Source of the DNA: Acanthococcus lagerstroemiae
Lineage: Eukaryota > Arthropoda > Insecta > Hemiptera > Eriococcidae
Assembly (NCBI GenBank): GCA_031841125.1
Contig: CM063107.1
Span: 11,952,467-12,016,466 of the forward strand
Reading direction: 5' to 3'
DNA length: 64,000 bases
Both the position numbers and the translations under genes were made by a program. The stretch's first letter is position 1. Each line of letters opens with the position of its first letter. Positions 1 to 12,212 of the stretch are shown piece by piece. Below the pieces are notes generated by a model. That model ran no database searches. It saw nothing but the letters and a program-made list of their open reading frames with translations, and had not been told where the DNA came from.

Positions 1-495
1 TTATGCGATAGTGTTCAACAGTAAGAGTAAGTTCACTGTTCGGTAATTTTCTCCTTGCTTCCCCTAGACGTACAGTCCTCTGTCGTCCTACGTCTCACCT
101 ACCTTCCACGAACTGATGAAAAGAGTCATGATGACTTGACGACTTGACTTTAGTGGCTTCTGGTGGCTTCGTTGATAACAAAACAAAATATTTTTACTTT
201 GAATTACAAAATGTACTCAATGTACTGATCGTCATTTATAAATTAGGAAGCGTTTCCTCGTACCTACTTTGATTTTCGTGAATCACATGTAGTAGGGTGG
301 TAGTAGTTAGTACGTAAACCGTTTTGATAATTCTCATTATCACTTATCACTAAATCGCACCGGATTTGCTATGTAATGATGAATCGCTGATTTTCATTTT
401 CGCTACTAACGCGGTGTTATTTAATAGTGTTCTAGTAGAGTTTCAAAAAATCAATGTAATCAGTTTTGGTGCTACAGTTTTCGTATATTTTCAAA
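1..495. other. 5' flank of PSME4
   Basis: No coding segment or known repeat is recognised here. The stretch lies immediately upstream of the PSME4 start codon at 496, so it should hold the gene's promoter and 5' leader. I see no convincing TATA box or initiator and call no specific site. Confidence 0.4.
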
Positions 496-3400
496 ATGGA
501 ACAAATACAGAAAGAAGGAGAAGACTACAAAAAGAACAGATTGCTGCCCTACGCGAAAACGCTAGATGATGAATCCTTGCTTCAGTTGAAAGAAATTAAA
601 ACTCATTTAGGATCATGCCTTCTGCTTCGAGAACCGAGAGAACCTCTTCTGTATTGGTTATCCAGATTAACTTGGTAATTATATTTGCTATTACCCTTTA
701 TTTATTCCTCGTAGTGAGCAGTGAAAGCTCTGAAAATTGAATTATCCAATCTGAAATACTATGTCTGTTGTCTCATGACAGGTATATCGAATTGTACGGA
801 CTCAGATTCTCGAAGGAAGACTATGCATTACTTTTACAGTTGCTGTACGAACTGATGACAGTTCCAGACATACCTCTGTATACCATCTCACAAATTTACG
901 GACCATTAAAGAAACTTTTACGGTTTGTACCACCATATGTTCTATACAGTACTGTACTTAGATTCACTCCATTTGTTATCTACCGTTTCATATGTTGTAG
1001 GACGAAGAAAGTCCTGACTCCAGGAGAAGATCTAACATTACCATGGCGACCGCTTTATAATTTGTGTAGAAAAGTATTTTGGTCTGGCTATTTGAAACAA
1101 ACCGTGTTGAATATAACTGCGTGAGTACTTTACATTGTATTGATTTTTAAATCCTGCTTAAATTAACTGATTGAATACCCTGTGTACGAAAGTCTAGTTC
1201 AAGAAGTAGTGTTATGCTGTCACTGAGTCTTACGAAGTTGAAACTTATAGTCCATTTAATAACTCTACGAGCACTGGGAGATGTATTAATTCACTTTGTT
1301 TTTGTTCCTGTAGAGATGTGAAGATGGACCTTGAAGATTTGGTGTTGAAAATTCGTTAGTGAGTATTGTAGATTTTATTTATTCAATTTTGGGAGCACTA
1401 CGAGTCAACACCGACGACGAAAACGTGTGGTAAAAATTAAAGAAATGACGGAACTGACAGAAATGAAACATACCGAAAATACGATAAAAAAAGAAATCTA
1501 GTGACAAATTGGAGAAATGGGATAGCAGAAATTGAAACGAAAACTGACAGAAACAGTAGAAATGAAACTGAGAGGTGGATGTGACTGATGGGATGTAAAC
1601 TCACTTTCGTTTAGGAAGGGTGGGGGGGAGACGTTATTAGAAAAAAGTGCGGGGTTGTCTATTGAATGAGGTATTGTTCCATCCGGCTGGATTTTAGGAG
1701 AACCTGTATGCGTTCCTTTACTGAGAACACCAGATGTCGAAAATGTGAATATCTCGATGCTCGTGACTTGAACTGGAGGATCACAACACCTTTGAGAGGA
1801 ATGCAGTAATGAAGGACAGAAATGACAGACGTAAAAGAAACAGAAGAACCCATGAAAGTTGAATGACAGAATTGGTTGAACTGAGTAGTAGAAATGGAAA
1901 AAGGAAGAATTGGAACACGAGTACAGACAGGGTACAGACCATCGTCATTGAGATTGATCTTGGCTTCTTACCTGCTGCCGATTATCAACTCTTGTAACAG
2001 ACTGTTCCTCTCACCATAACTCGTAATTATTCGTATTTGATTGTGTGTTGTTAGTTATTTCCCACCGTCGGCGACGCAAGAAATTCTCGATGAGTTGCGA
2101 CCGATGCTTTGTCCGTCCGATGCAAAGGCTATGAAATTCGGTGTTCAGATGTTGAGTTGGTTCCTGCCACTAACAAGTTCACCAGAATTAGCGGATTCAA
2201 CGTACAAATTGTGGTTGGATGAAATGTTGCGATTATGGGATGCGTGCAGCAACAATGCCGTTAACTGGGAAGATGTAAGTGTCAGATTGAAATTCCGTCT
2301 AGTGGAAACGATTGTTTGTTTTGTAATGTTGAAATCGCACGTTGCAGAACATGATGTATTTAGTAACTTGGTTAGCGGTGCTGAACGTAGGAGAAATCGA
2401 CTGGGAAGAATACATTCCAACAATGTACTCGCGGTTTTTGAGGATTTTTAAACTGCCAGTGTATTATAAAAAAGCAGCATCTCTTAAACTATCTAAAATG
2501 TTTGAAGATAGAGTAGCATCGTGGATTGTTTCTTCTTTGGTGAGTTGTGTTTTTTTATATTTCCCAGTGATATGAGTTGTGATCTCACTTTGAAATGAGC
2601 CAAATTTTTTTTCAATTTTTCGGAGTATATTGTGATTAAAATTATTGATATATTTATTTTTACAACGATTTTACTGCAAACATACCCGATACGGAAACAG
2701 TTACCCGCGGAAAAGTTACCCAGTTGCAACCCTCGGTTACCCTTGGTTCCCTTTTAGTTACCCGGGTAACTGGCGGGATTTTGCGCATCGGGTAGCCTAT
2801 GCAAGACTTATGTTCATTAAGAAGAAAGTAAAGTCACGAAAGAAAACTAAAAAAGCAAATTTTCATCGCAGGGTGGCGGCAGTAAAAGTCAAGAGTATCT
2901 GGATCAGTTGTTGAAAACATTGGAGTCATATTGTCACTCAGCTAATAATGGCTACTGGACGTGTATTATTAAATCATTTCTGAAGAAAATCAGCAAAAGC
3001 TTTATCTTACGTGTTAAAAGGTACCGCGATGAATCATTGATCGAAGTATAAACTTGAATGTAGTTGCAACCTTTTGGACAATCTAAAATCTATCTTGTCA
3101 TTCCAGGGAAAGATTCAAAAAATCCTTTTGGAAGATACGAACTCCGGAGCATAAAAAACTGACTGACGAAGATATCGAACATTTCGTGAACAGTATGCAT
3201 TCTATTTCTATGCTTGCTATGTTTACACCAGCCATGTTCTCGGATATAGCATCCGTATTTCAAGAACTGGCTACACTGAGGCCGGATATAGTTGTGCCAC
3301 CGTTATTAGACAGGTTAGAGTATTAGAAGGTTCTTGTAGATAGTTTCCAACAGCTGGAGTTGTGATGAATGGAGGAAGTAATATCGTTATTAGAAACTTT

Positions 3401-5528
3401 CTCCTCTTCCTGTATCCTGAGCGCTAGTTAGGGTAGAGAACTAGTACACCCGAAGTATAAAAGTACTCTATTTTTAATTGTTCTTCACTACGTCCTGACC
3501 TGTTGACTCAAAACTCACTTCACGGCAGTCCTCCGTAGTCGAGTTTCTTGTCATTTGACGACGAATGCCTACAAATGACACATTTCGATACCCAAAGGTA
3601 TTGGATGCTCTAGTTAAGATAGAGCACCTAGAAACACCCGATTACTGACATCCGCCATTTTGAGTCGCTTGGTGCCTGGCGATTCACAGTTCGATACGCA
3701 GAACGTTCCGCGTGGTGAATTGTGAACCGTCGGGACCATGCGATTCAAAATGGTGGATGTCAGTACTCGTGTATTTCCAGGTACTTTGGTTAAGAATGCA
3801 AATTCGTATTGGGATATAAACCTGCACTAGAATGCGCTGCAAAATCACCTGTGCGGGTGTTAGCTGGGGAAATTGAAAGGGTGATCATGTGTACTTTTAA
3901 ATAGAAAAATCTCCATGATCACCCATTCGTACCACTGATAAGACGCAATCGTGCCAACATTTGCAACTCTAATTTATATCCCAATTACAACGTATACGTT
4001 TCACTAGAGCTCTGTATACTTTGTGCAAGTACGATCGTCCGCCATTTTGACTTCAACCGTATCCGTGGATGCCGAATCCGACTAGGCGGAGTGTACTGCG
4101 TAGTCAACTTGGCATCGACGGGCGTGGTTGGATTCAAAATGGCGGACGATCGTACTCTCCTATCTAGAGCTTTAATTTTACTAATAATGATTTGCGATTT
4201 TCTATTGACTGAGGCGACACGATGATCCGTCACTAATATCTATATGTTTCGACAGATTTTACTCTACCATTGATTGTGTAACCGAGCCTCATAAACTGAC
4301 TGCGGTGCTAAAATGTGTCCGCGCCGTCGCGAGACCAATGTTGACCAGCGGCTTGAATTCATCGTTCCCCGATGGCAAGAAGCATGTTATTCCATTACTG
4401 TCCGCAGTTCTTCCCGGTATCGATCCCAACGACCATCAGAAGTCGATAGTAACTTTGCAGTTCATCTCCACATTCTTGAATATGATACCCATTGTTGATT
4501 GTTCTTCGTGTTCTCAATTCAGCGATTTGACTTCTGTGAGTAATTTATTTAAAACCACTTGCCAATACGCCATTTTTTTAAAATGTTATCTCTGAAGCTA
4601 CGACTTGGTGTTTCTCGGTTTACAGGAAGAGGAAGAGGTAGCCAGTACTACATCGCAATTCGAAGAATTCATTTTGCAGTATCTGGAGCGTATATTTTTG
4701 TTCATCGAAAGCGCAGCGCAGGAGAACGTGAGGATTGAGAATAACACTAGTAATCATCGAAGTAGAGTTGAGAAACACGTGCTCAATTTAATGCAAGGGT
4801 TGTGTATGACGGTGTTTGGACAGATGTCTCCCTCTATATTTATGGTATTAACATACTCTTGAGTCGAACCAACTGGTGTATGACGATTTAAAGGCACTTC
4901 TAATTAAAGATAATGATGGTAGGTGGCACTGAAAAAGATATACAACTACTCCATGGTGAAGATTTTCGAGAGGGAGGTAGCTGGACAAGCTGTTGCAGTC
5001 ATGATCAAGGCGTTTGCCACGGTAAGATTTACTTATAAGAGAGGGTAATATTTTTGATGTCATTGCTTATGTTTCCGTTTCTATCTTCGAAGTGTTTCTT
5101 TGAGTACATGCGTGTGACGGAAGAACATCAGTACTAATCAGCTACGTTAATCCAGTGAAATGGCCTTCAGTTTCTTTCTCTTCGAGATAAATTAATAAAT
5201 GAGCGAACTGCTTCTGCTCGCTGAAGAAGCGGTCTTATGTTTGACAAGTGTATAATGTACAAGTTGGCAGTACCTGTTGACCTCCATCACATGTATGTAC
5301 TCGAAGGTATACAGTGTGTATATCCAAATGTGCAGAATTTACTCAGTATTATCCTGCCTACTTCTCATTTTGCTATTTATTGTACAATAGGTGAACGGAG
5401 AAGAAACATACAAACTTTTCATTCCAAAACTCAGTTCTTTCATTTTAGAAGCCGCCAGAAGTCAGGATATAAAGAACGAAGAACGTTTGGATAGCGAATT
5501 ACTGTACAAAATGCTGTTATTGTCGCAG
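496..5528 (+). CDS. PSME4: PSME4 exons 1-12 (residues 1-663)
   Basis: Exons read as 496-674, 782-922, 1001-1120, 1314-1358, 2055-2274, 2348-2539, 2872-3020, 3107-3313, 4256-4535, 4626-4844, 4923-5021 and 5391-5528. They code for the N-terminal and start of the middle HEAT-repeat region. Intron 2 (923-1000) is exactly 78 nt with no in-frame stop, so retention would add 26 residues without a frameshift. Exon 4 is only 45 nt; its call rests on phase continuity and canonical borders rather than strong similarity. Most introns are under 110 nt, while introns 4, 8 and 12 are expanded by repeats. Confidence 0.93.
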
Positions 5529-8500
5529 GTAAAATGCGTTGAAGGCTAACAATTTTTCTGCCATTTTATAATGGTTTATTATGACATTCAGAATATCGAT
5601 GATAGAGGGGCGTATGGCAATGCACGCATGCCAAATTGGCCCTGGGACACCGCACCTCCTATTCCTGAAATGCCCCAAATGGGCCTGCGTCAGAATAGTG
5701 GGGAACGCTTTGGGGTAGCCTCTACTACCCCATTTCTCCTGTCGCCTCTTCACGGCGGCGAATCTACGGCGTCTTATTCTTCTGTCTCTTCACTGTCGAG
5801 TTGCGCCGGACCGTCTTCTTCGTCGGTTGATGGCAGCGGCGACATCGTCGTCATCAGTTTCGTTTACGCCGTCGTCGTCATCGATGTTGGTGGGGTGGCG
5901 AGTGCCGGCATAGAGTGCTGTGTCCGCTGCCTTTGTCTCTGCCACTCCAGTTCCATCTTGCGGCCCAACGTCTTCTTGACAAAGGCAGCTACCTGGTCCC
6001 ATACCGCTCTACTCTTCAGCATGGTCGAGATCAGGTTCTCCGGTGTAAGCGGCTCAACGCCCGCGTTTTGAAAGGCGGCCGCCACTTCTTCCCTCTCTTG
6101 GTCGAATGCCGAACACTCGAACCGGGTGTGCCCGGCATTATCATCTCACCCTCCTGCAGCGCACTACGAGCACCGCGGGCTTCCTATGCCCATCCAATGA
6201 AGATACTTGTTGAACACTCCATGGCCGCTCATCACCTGCGTGAAGTAGAAGTCCAGCTGGCCATGGCGCCTGCCCAACCATGCGTTGAGGTCGCGTACTA
6301 GCAGTCGGGTCCACTCTCCCTTGGTACTGCGGGAGAGCCGCTCTTCCCACATGCGAAGCACGGATTGCCTATTATCCCGCTTGACCCGTAGCGCCGCACT
6401 GCTCTTCGGTGGCATCTTCCGCGTTGCGCTGTATACCTTCTTCCGCTCATCCGCTAGTAAATCCACTGATGGTATACCTGCTAGCACGCAAACTGCCTCT
6501 GTGGAGACAGTGCGATAGGCACTGACACACCTCAGTGCAGCCTTCGGTTGGACCCTTACCAGATCGGTTCTTCTGTACTCCCTGGCACCTGGCACTAATG
6601 GCGTCTGACCAGATTGGCGCTCCATGTAGGAGGACCGACATGGCGACGTTCGCCAGTAGCTTACGTTTCTTTTATGTCAGCCCCCCTAGGTTCGACATGA
6701 GTTGGCTTAATCCGGCTACGACTCTCTCCGCTTTATGCGCTGTCCTCTTCGAGTGTTCTCTGAATGACAGCTTCCCGTCGAACCACAGCCCGAGGTACTT
6801 CAGGGCTGTACAGGGCGGAATCTCCGCTCCCTTTAGGCGAAAGGAAGTAAGATTGTACCGTCGACGGCGTGTAAATAACACCGCTTTTGTCTTTGCGGCT
6901 GCTAGGCACAACCCGGCCGACTCGCTTCAACGGGTCATTTTGCCTCCAGTCCCGCGTTCACCTTGTTTTCAAGCGTAGCTACGTCGTCTTTGACTGTGAC
7001 CACAAGAGTGTCATCGGCGTAGCAGATGATGTTCACCTTTGGTGGCACTTCAGCTCGCAGGATGCTGTCAAACGCGATGTTTCACAGGAGTGGACCAAGA
7101 ACTGATCCCTGCAAGACCCCGCGTGACATCTTCCGCGAGAATTATCCGACCACGGAAGTAGTCCTGGATAATTTCGCGTAAGTACGCGGGGACTGATGCG
7201 TTCTCCAGCGCCTCCAATATGCGCGTCCATGGCATCGTGTTGAACGCATTCTGTATGTCGAGGCTGACGGCTGCACCTTGGATCGCTGACATTGCCAGCC
7301 TCTTCGGTTTCCCGGTAGCATCAATCGTCGGTCGTCCAGCTCAGAACCCATACTGGTTGGCGCTCAACGCGCGCCTCCCCTGGAAGTGTTTCTCCAGCCT
7401 GTTTGCGATGATCCTCTCGAAAATCTTCCCAACTGTGTCCAGCAAACATGACGGCCGGTATGACGCTAGCCCGCCGACCGGTTTCCCTGGCTTCGACAAC
7501 AGCTCCAGGCGGGCTATCTTCCTTCTGGCGGGGAATACTGCTCCGCTTAACGCTGCATTGAAGACTGCAGCCAGTATTCCCGGGTCGGCCTGATGAATGA
7601 CGTACCACACACTATTCGGTATCCCATCTGGTCCCGGCGCCTGCTTCGCTTTCGTACGTATTTTGTCTACTGCCGCGTCGATTTCCACTGCCGTCAGTGG
7701 TGGTACGGCGTCCACTTCCAGAGGTATGTCCATTGGTGCTGGGCGCTGCGGGAGTAGATGGTCCACTATCTGTTCTACAGTGCCCGACTCCATACGCACG
7801 GTTATCGGAGGGCCCCCTACCTTCTTCGTCACTATTCGGTAGGGTTTTCCAAAGGGGTCATCCCTCCACCTGGCTGCACAGCTCTCTCCAGCATCTCAGC
7901 TGGCTGTGTCTGATTGCAGTCTTCTGGCTTTTCCAAGCGCGTTGGTATTCCTCGGCCACGTGTACGCTGATATCTTCTGCGCAACTGATCGGCCTAGGAC
8001 TTCCGATGGACAATGTCCGCGGTCCATCAATATATCTCCCCTTTCTTCCTCAGTGGACCACGACGGGGCATCGCGGCGTCGCAGACGGCAGCTACTGTTC
8101 GGTGTAACTTCTCCGTCGGCTCTTCTGCGTTCTCGCTATCTTCTACCTCTTCTCTGCCCCAGCTAAGCTGCTTCCAGCTTGCTAGTCGCCCATCTTCCCA
8201 GCTTCCTTGCAGTGGCGACTACTCTCTCCCTTGCCACAGCAAAGGTGATGTAGTTGTGATCGCTTCTCGACTCCTCTTCCAGTACCGCCCAGCCCTGGAT
8301 GTGTCGGGCTAGGCATTCTGAGACAAACGTCACATCGATGTTCGACTCATACCCTTGATGGAAGCGGGTGTAGGCGGCGCTGTTGTTCATTGGCACCAGG
8401 CGGTTGTTCGTCGCAAACTCGCCCAGCAGCGCTCCTTTCACGTCTGTGCGGCCGGCGAACCACTCTTCTGACTTGGCATTGAAGTCGCCGGCCACTATCA

Positions 8501-11500
8501 TCTTGCCTCCCCTGGAAGTGCTCCTCTCCAGCTGAGTAAGGTGTGATGGATAACAAGAGTGAGAAGAAGGATGCAAAGGCACCCAAATTTAGCTGTTTCT
8601 TATGTGTATCTCTACCTGTTGTATCGTCATTCTAAAGAAATGAAAAATGAAACAATTTGAAATGCTTTGTATAGGTGGTTGCTGGTACTCCTAGCGCACT
8701 GGTGCAGTACATACCCACGTTGTTGGAGGTGATTGATGAAACGTTACATTTGAAATGTAAAGAAGGATACGAGTTCAGTGCAAACTTGTTAGCTCATATT
8801 TTGCTGGTATTTAGTACTACGTACCCTGTTAATTATTATGACAGGCCAGCGATGTATGATCAGACTTCCGAGACGTTACCAGTAAGGGTGAGTTGATGAA
8901 ATTTCAGACAAGTGAATATATTTCCTGTAGTCTGTTCAGATTTTTAGTGATGTAAGTAGTATTTTCCATCCATTAATTAAGTGCGCATCATGTTGTGCAC
9001 ATTATCTTCAGGAATGGGGAAAAGGAGTGAACTACAACGAGTTGGACATACAGTGGTACTCGCCGACCGAGACTGAGATAAGTCTAGTTGAAAAAATCTT
9101 CTGGAAGTACTTAATGCCAGAATTAGAAAAAATCGAGAAGTATACTAAAAATGAAGCTGATTATTCCAGGTACCTTAGATTGTTTTCTGAGTACATTGAA
9201 ACTAGCTTGCGATAGATAACCTTAAACATTAAAATTATCCCCATATTTCTTAGGGATGATATTCGCTGTACCCTGACCATCATTGTATCGCTGTTTTCAT
9301 GCGGAACTCTACTAGCTCAGTGGAAGATGAACCACTTCTGGCTGTGTTAGTTTTCAGTAAATTTTCGCTGGTGTTTCTTACCAATTCGTATGTTCGTTTG
9401 AGATCATTCGTTTCTTCCCTTAATCTGTTGCGTTTGTAGTTGCGAGTCGCAAGTGCCATTCGAGTTGCTAAAACTGAATTTCGGCATCCAACGTTTCATT
9501 TCCATGCCCGATGGATCCAATGTGTACAAAGTGTTGATCGAGAAAATGAATTTATTCCAAAGAAAACTGATGAAAGAAACCGACGACACGATTTCATTCA
9601 TGCTGCTAACCAAGGTAATTGAACCGGCCTCAGATTTGCAACTTCGAAAGAGAGCATCGTCAATTTTATCGAGGAAACTCGAGCAATTGTGGTTTTCAGA
9701 GGAGCAATGAAACTTATGATGTAAATGCGCGGGAATACTATCCAGTTCGGTGACGATTTGAGATTCTGTTCCTTTAACCTCAGTTTGATGTCAAAAACGG
9801 TGATATGGAAGTACTTGGTTCTATGTTAATCGCCGAATACTTTCTGCAGATATGGTCCCATTTATTGTACTACGACGTTGCGTTGGAAATGCAATACTAC
9901 GAGCGCAAAGAATTTCTGAAAGTTTGGAAAACCAATTACGTGAACCGAGTAGGCATGACCGAATCGAATATGCGATCTGTATTGGTAGAAGGCGTTGCTC
10001 TGAAACATATACAACGGTTGTTGTGCGACGGTGTCTTGATGACGGCGACCCATAAGACTGTCTTACTCAATTTGCTGGATTTAGCAACTTGTGATTACAA
10101 ACCAGTAAGAAACTAATGATTTATGCTTTACTCAGTTACGCCAGAACTCGATTCATCATTATGTTGGTATATTGTAGGTGCAATGTATTGCTGGAAACAT
10201 CATACACGGTATAATCGTAATCAATGCCGATAATTCATTTCTTATCGATGAAATAGTAAAGAACCTGAAAGTAGACACGTCGAAGTGCTCAGAAAAATTT
10301 AAAGTGAGTATGGCTGAGGTAGAACCATCATTGAGAATTTCACTTAAAATGAGAATTTCGTTTATAAATTTGAATAAAATTGAAGGGTGCGCTCTCTACT
10401 GGCAAAACGAAATGCTGCTTGTTGATTGGTGGATTTGGTTGAAAAGATGATCATGTGCGAAGTGACGAAAAATGTTCTCCAAGAATTTCAAAATAGGTCT
10501 GTACAGAAAGAGAATAACAGAATGAAAAGTTTTTGTTCTTTTCGGTTTTTCATAAAAAATGATATTCCGGATGATATTGCTCATTTTCTTTGTATATAAA
10601 TTGTTAGGGTAAAATACCCATGATCACCTTTTCAACATGTGCACTAGCGCTCCTGCAGTGTGTTTATATTATGCGAATTGCTATGATAAGGAATCTTCAC
10701 TGCCAACTTATTTAGTTCCTATCTGAGGGAATGGAGGGGGTTTCTAATAGCTCTCATAGGTGAGATCACCATCCTTGACCATTTTTCACAAACTTCCGCT
10801 TGTTTCACCATTTTTTATCTAAATTTTCTTCATTTCCCATAATCCGCTCGTTTGTAATGTTTTTTCTTTTCTTATTCAGAGCACCTTAAGTTTACTGAAA
10901 AGCAGACGCCATAAATGGTTCGCGTTCTCTGAGTCCTACGACTGTCTGAAGAAGATCCTACCTGCACTTGTGACCAGCATGCCGAGCGAAGAACCACCGG
11001 TGATAAAACTGCTAGAAGAGCTGACTAACAACACCGCGTACAGCCAGTGGCAATACGCTGTTAACTTACACGTGGGTACCTTTTCATTATCGTTGGCCTC
11101 GTCTTAGGTCTGTGCTAGTAGTCTATAAATGTATGATTTCCAATCAAATTGCGAAAGGGGGTGCACTTTTCTGATAAGTTATGTAACTTTTTGTGCAAAA
11201 GATTTTTATAATCCTAATAGTGCGGACTTTTTTCTAACATCAGACTGAATTGTTAAAGTGGCTACTTTTTCTAAAAACTGTTGTTACTTTTTCAACATAA
11301 CTTAAAAAATAAGTTATGTAACTTTCTTGCCACAACTTAAGAATAAATTCTGAAATTGAAATGCAAAAATATTTCAAACCCAAATTATTTAACTGCAAAT
11401 TGAAATTCCAAAATATTTCAAAACCAAATTATGAAATTGAAAATTGAAATGCAAACGCACGCACTTACCAACATTTAAAATATGCAGCGCAAAATTAATC

Positions 11501-12179
11501 TGATCCACAAGCCACAGCTTAGGTCATTCTTTAGAAATAAACTCGTGTATAAAGTCCTCAGACAATGATACTCGAATATGCATTTCCAGTCTACCTTGTC
11601 TTCAAACTCTCTGATGAATGATTCTGACAATTCTTGATGCACGAATATAATTTCCCGGTCTACTTTGTCTTGAAACTCTCTGATGAATGATTCTGACAAT
11701 TTTTGATACTTTGAAATCCTATACCAATCAACTTTATCTTGAAACTTTCTGATGAATGATTCTGGTAATTTTGGATACTCGGATATAATTTCCCAGTCTA
11801 CCTTGTCTAGAAATCCTCTAATGAATGATTCTGATAATTCTTGACATATAAATATGTATTCTTAATCTACTTCGTCTTGAAACTCGCGAATGAAATTTTC
11901 AGATAGGTTTTGGCAACGAGACACGTTATACCTATCTACCTTGTTTTGAAATTCTCTGATGAATGATTTTGACAATTTTTGCCATATTGATATGCATTTC
12001 CAGTCTACCTTGTCTTGAAACTCTCTGATGAATGATTCAGACAATTTTGTGTGTATAGAAATTTGTTTCCAATATAATTTGTCTTGAAACTCGCGTATAA
12101 AGTTTTCAGACAAATGACACCTGAATGAAGTATTGTACCAATAATCAATGTCTAGTCATTTTTTCTTGCTTCAGTGCAC

Positions 12180-12212
<33 letters not shown>

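Noticed and set aside
768..1124. Single 118-codon exon
   Set aside because: Includes the in-frame intron 923-1000; comparison with the known protein family shows the middle 26 codons are intronic.
5571..6071. Plus-strand open frame of 166 codons
   Set aside because: It is the shadow of the C-terminal region of the minus-strand LINE; composition is low-complexity and no conserved domain is seen.
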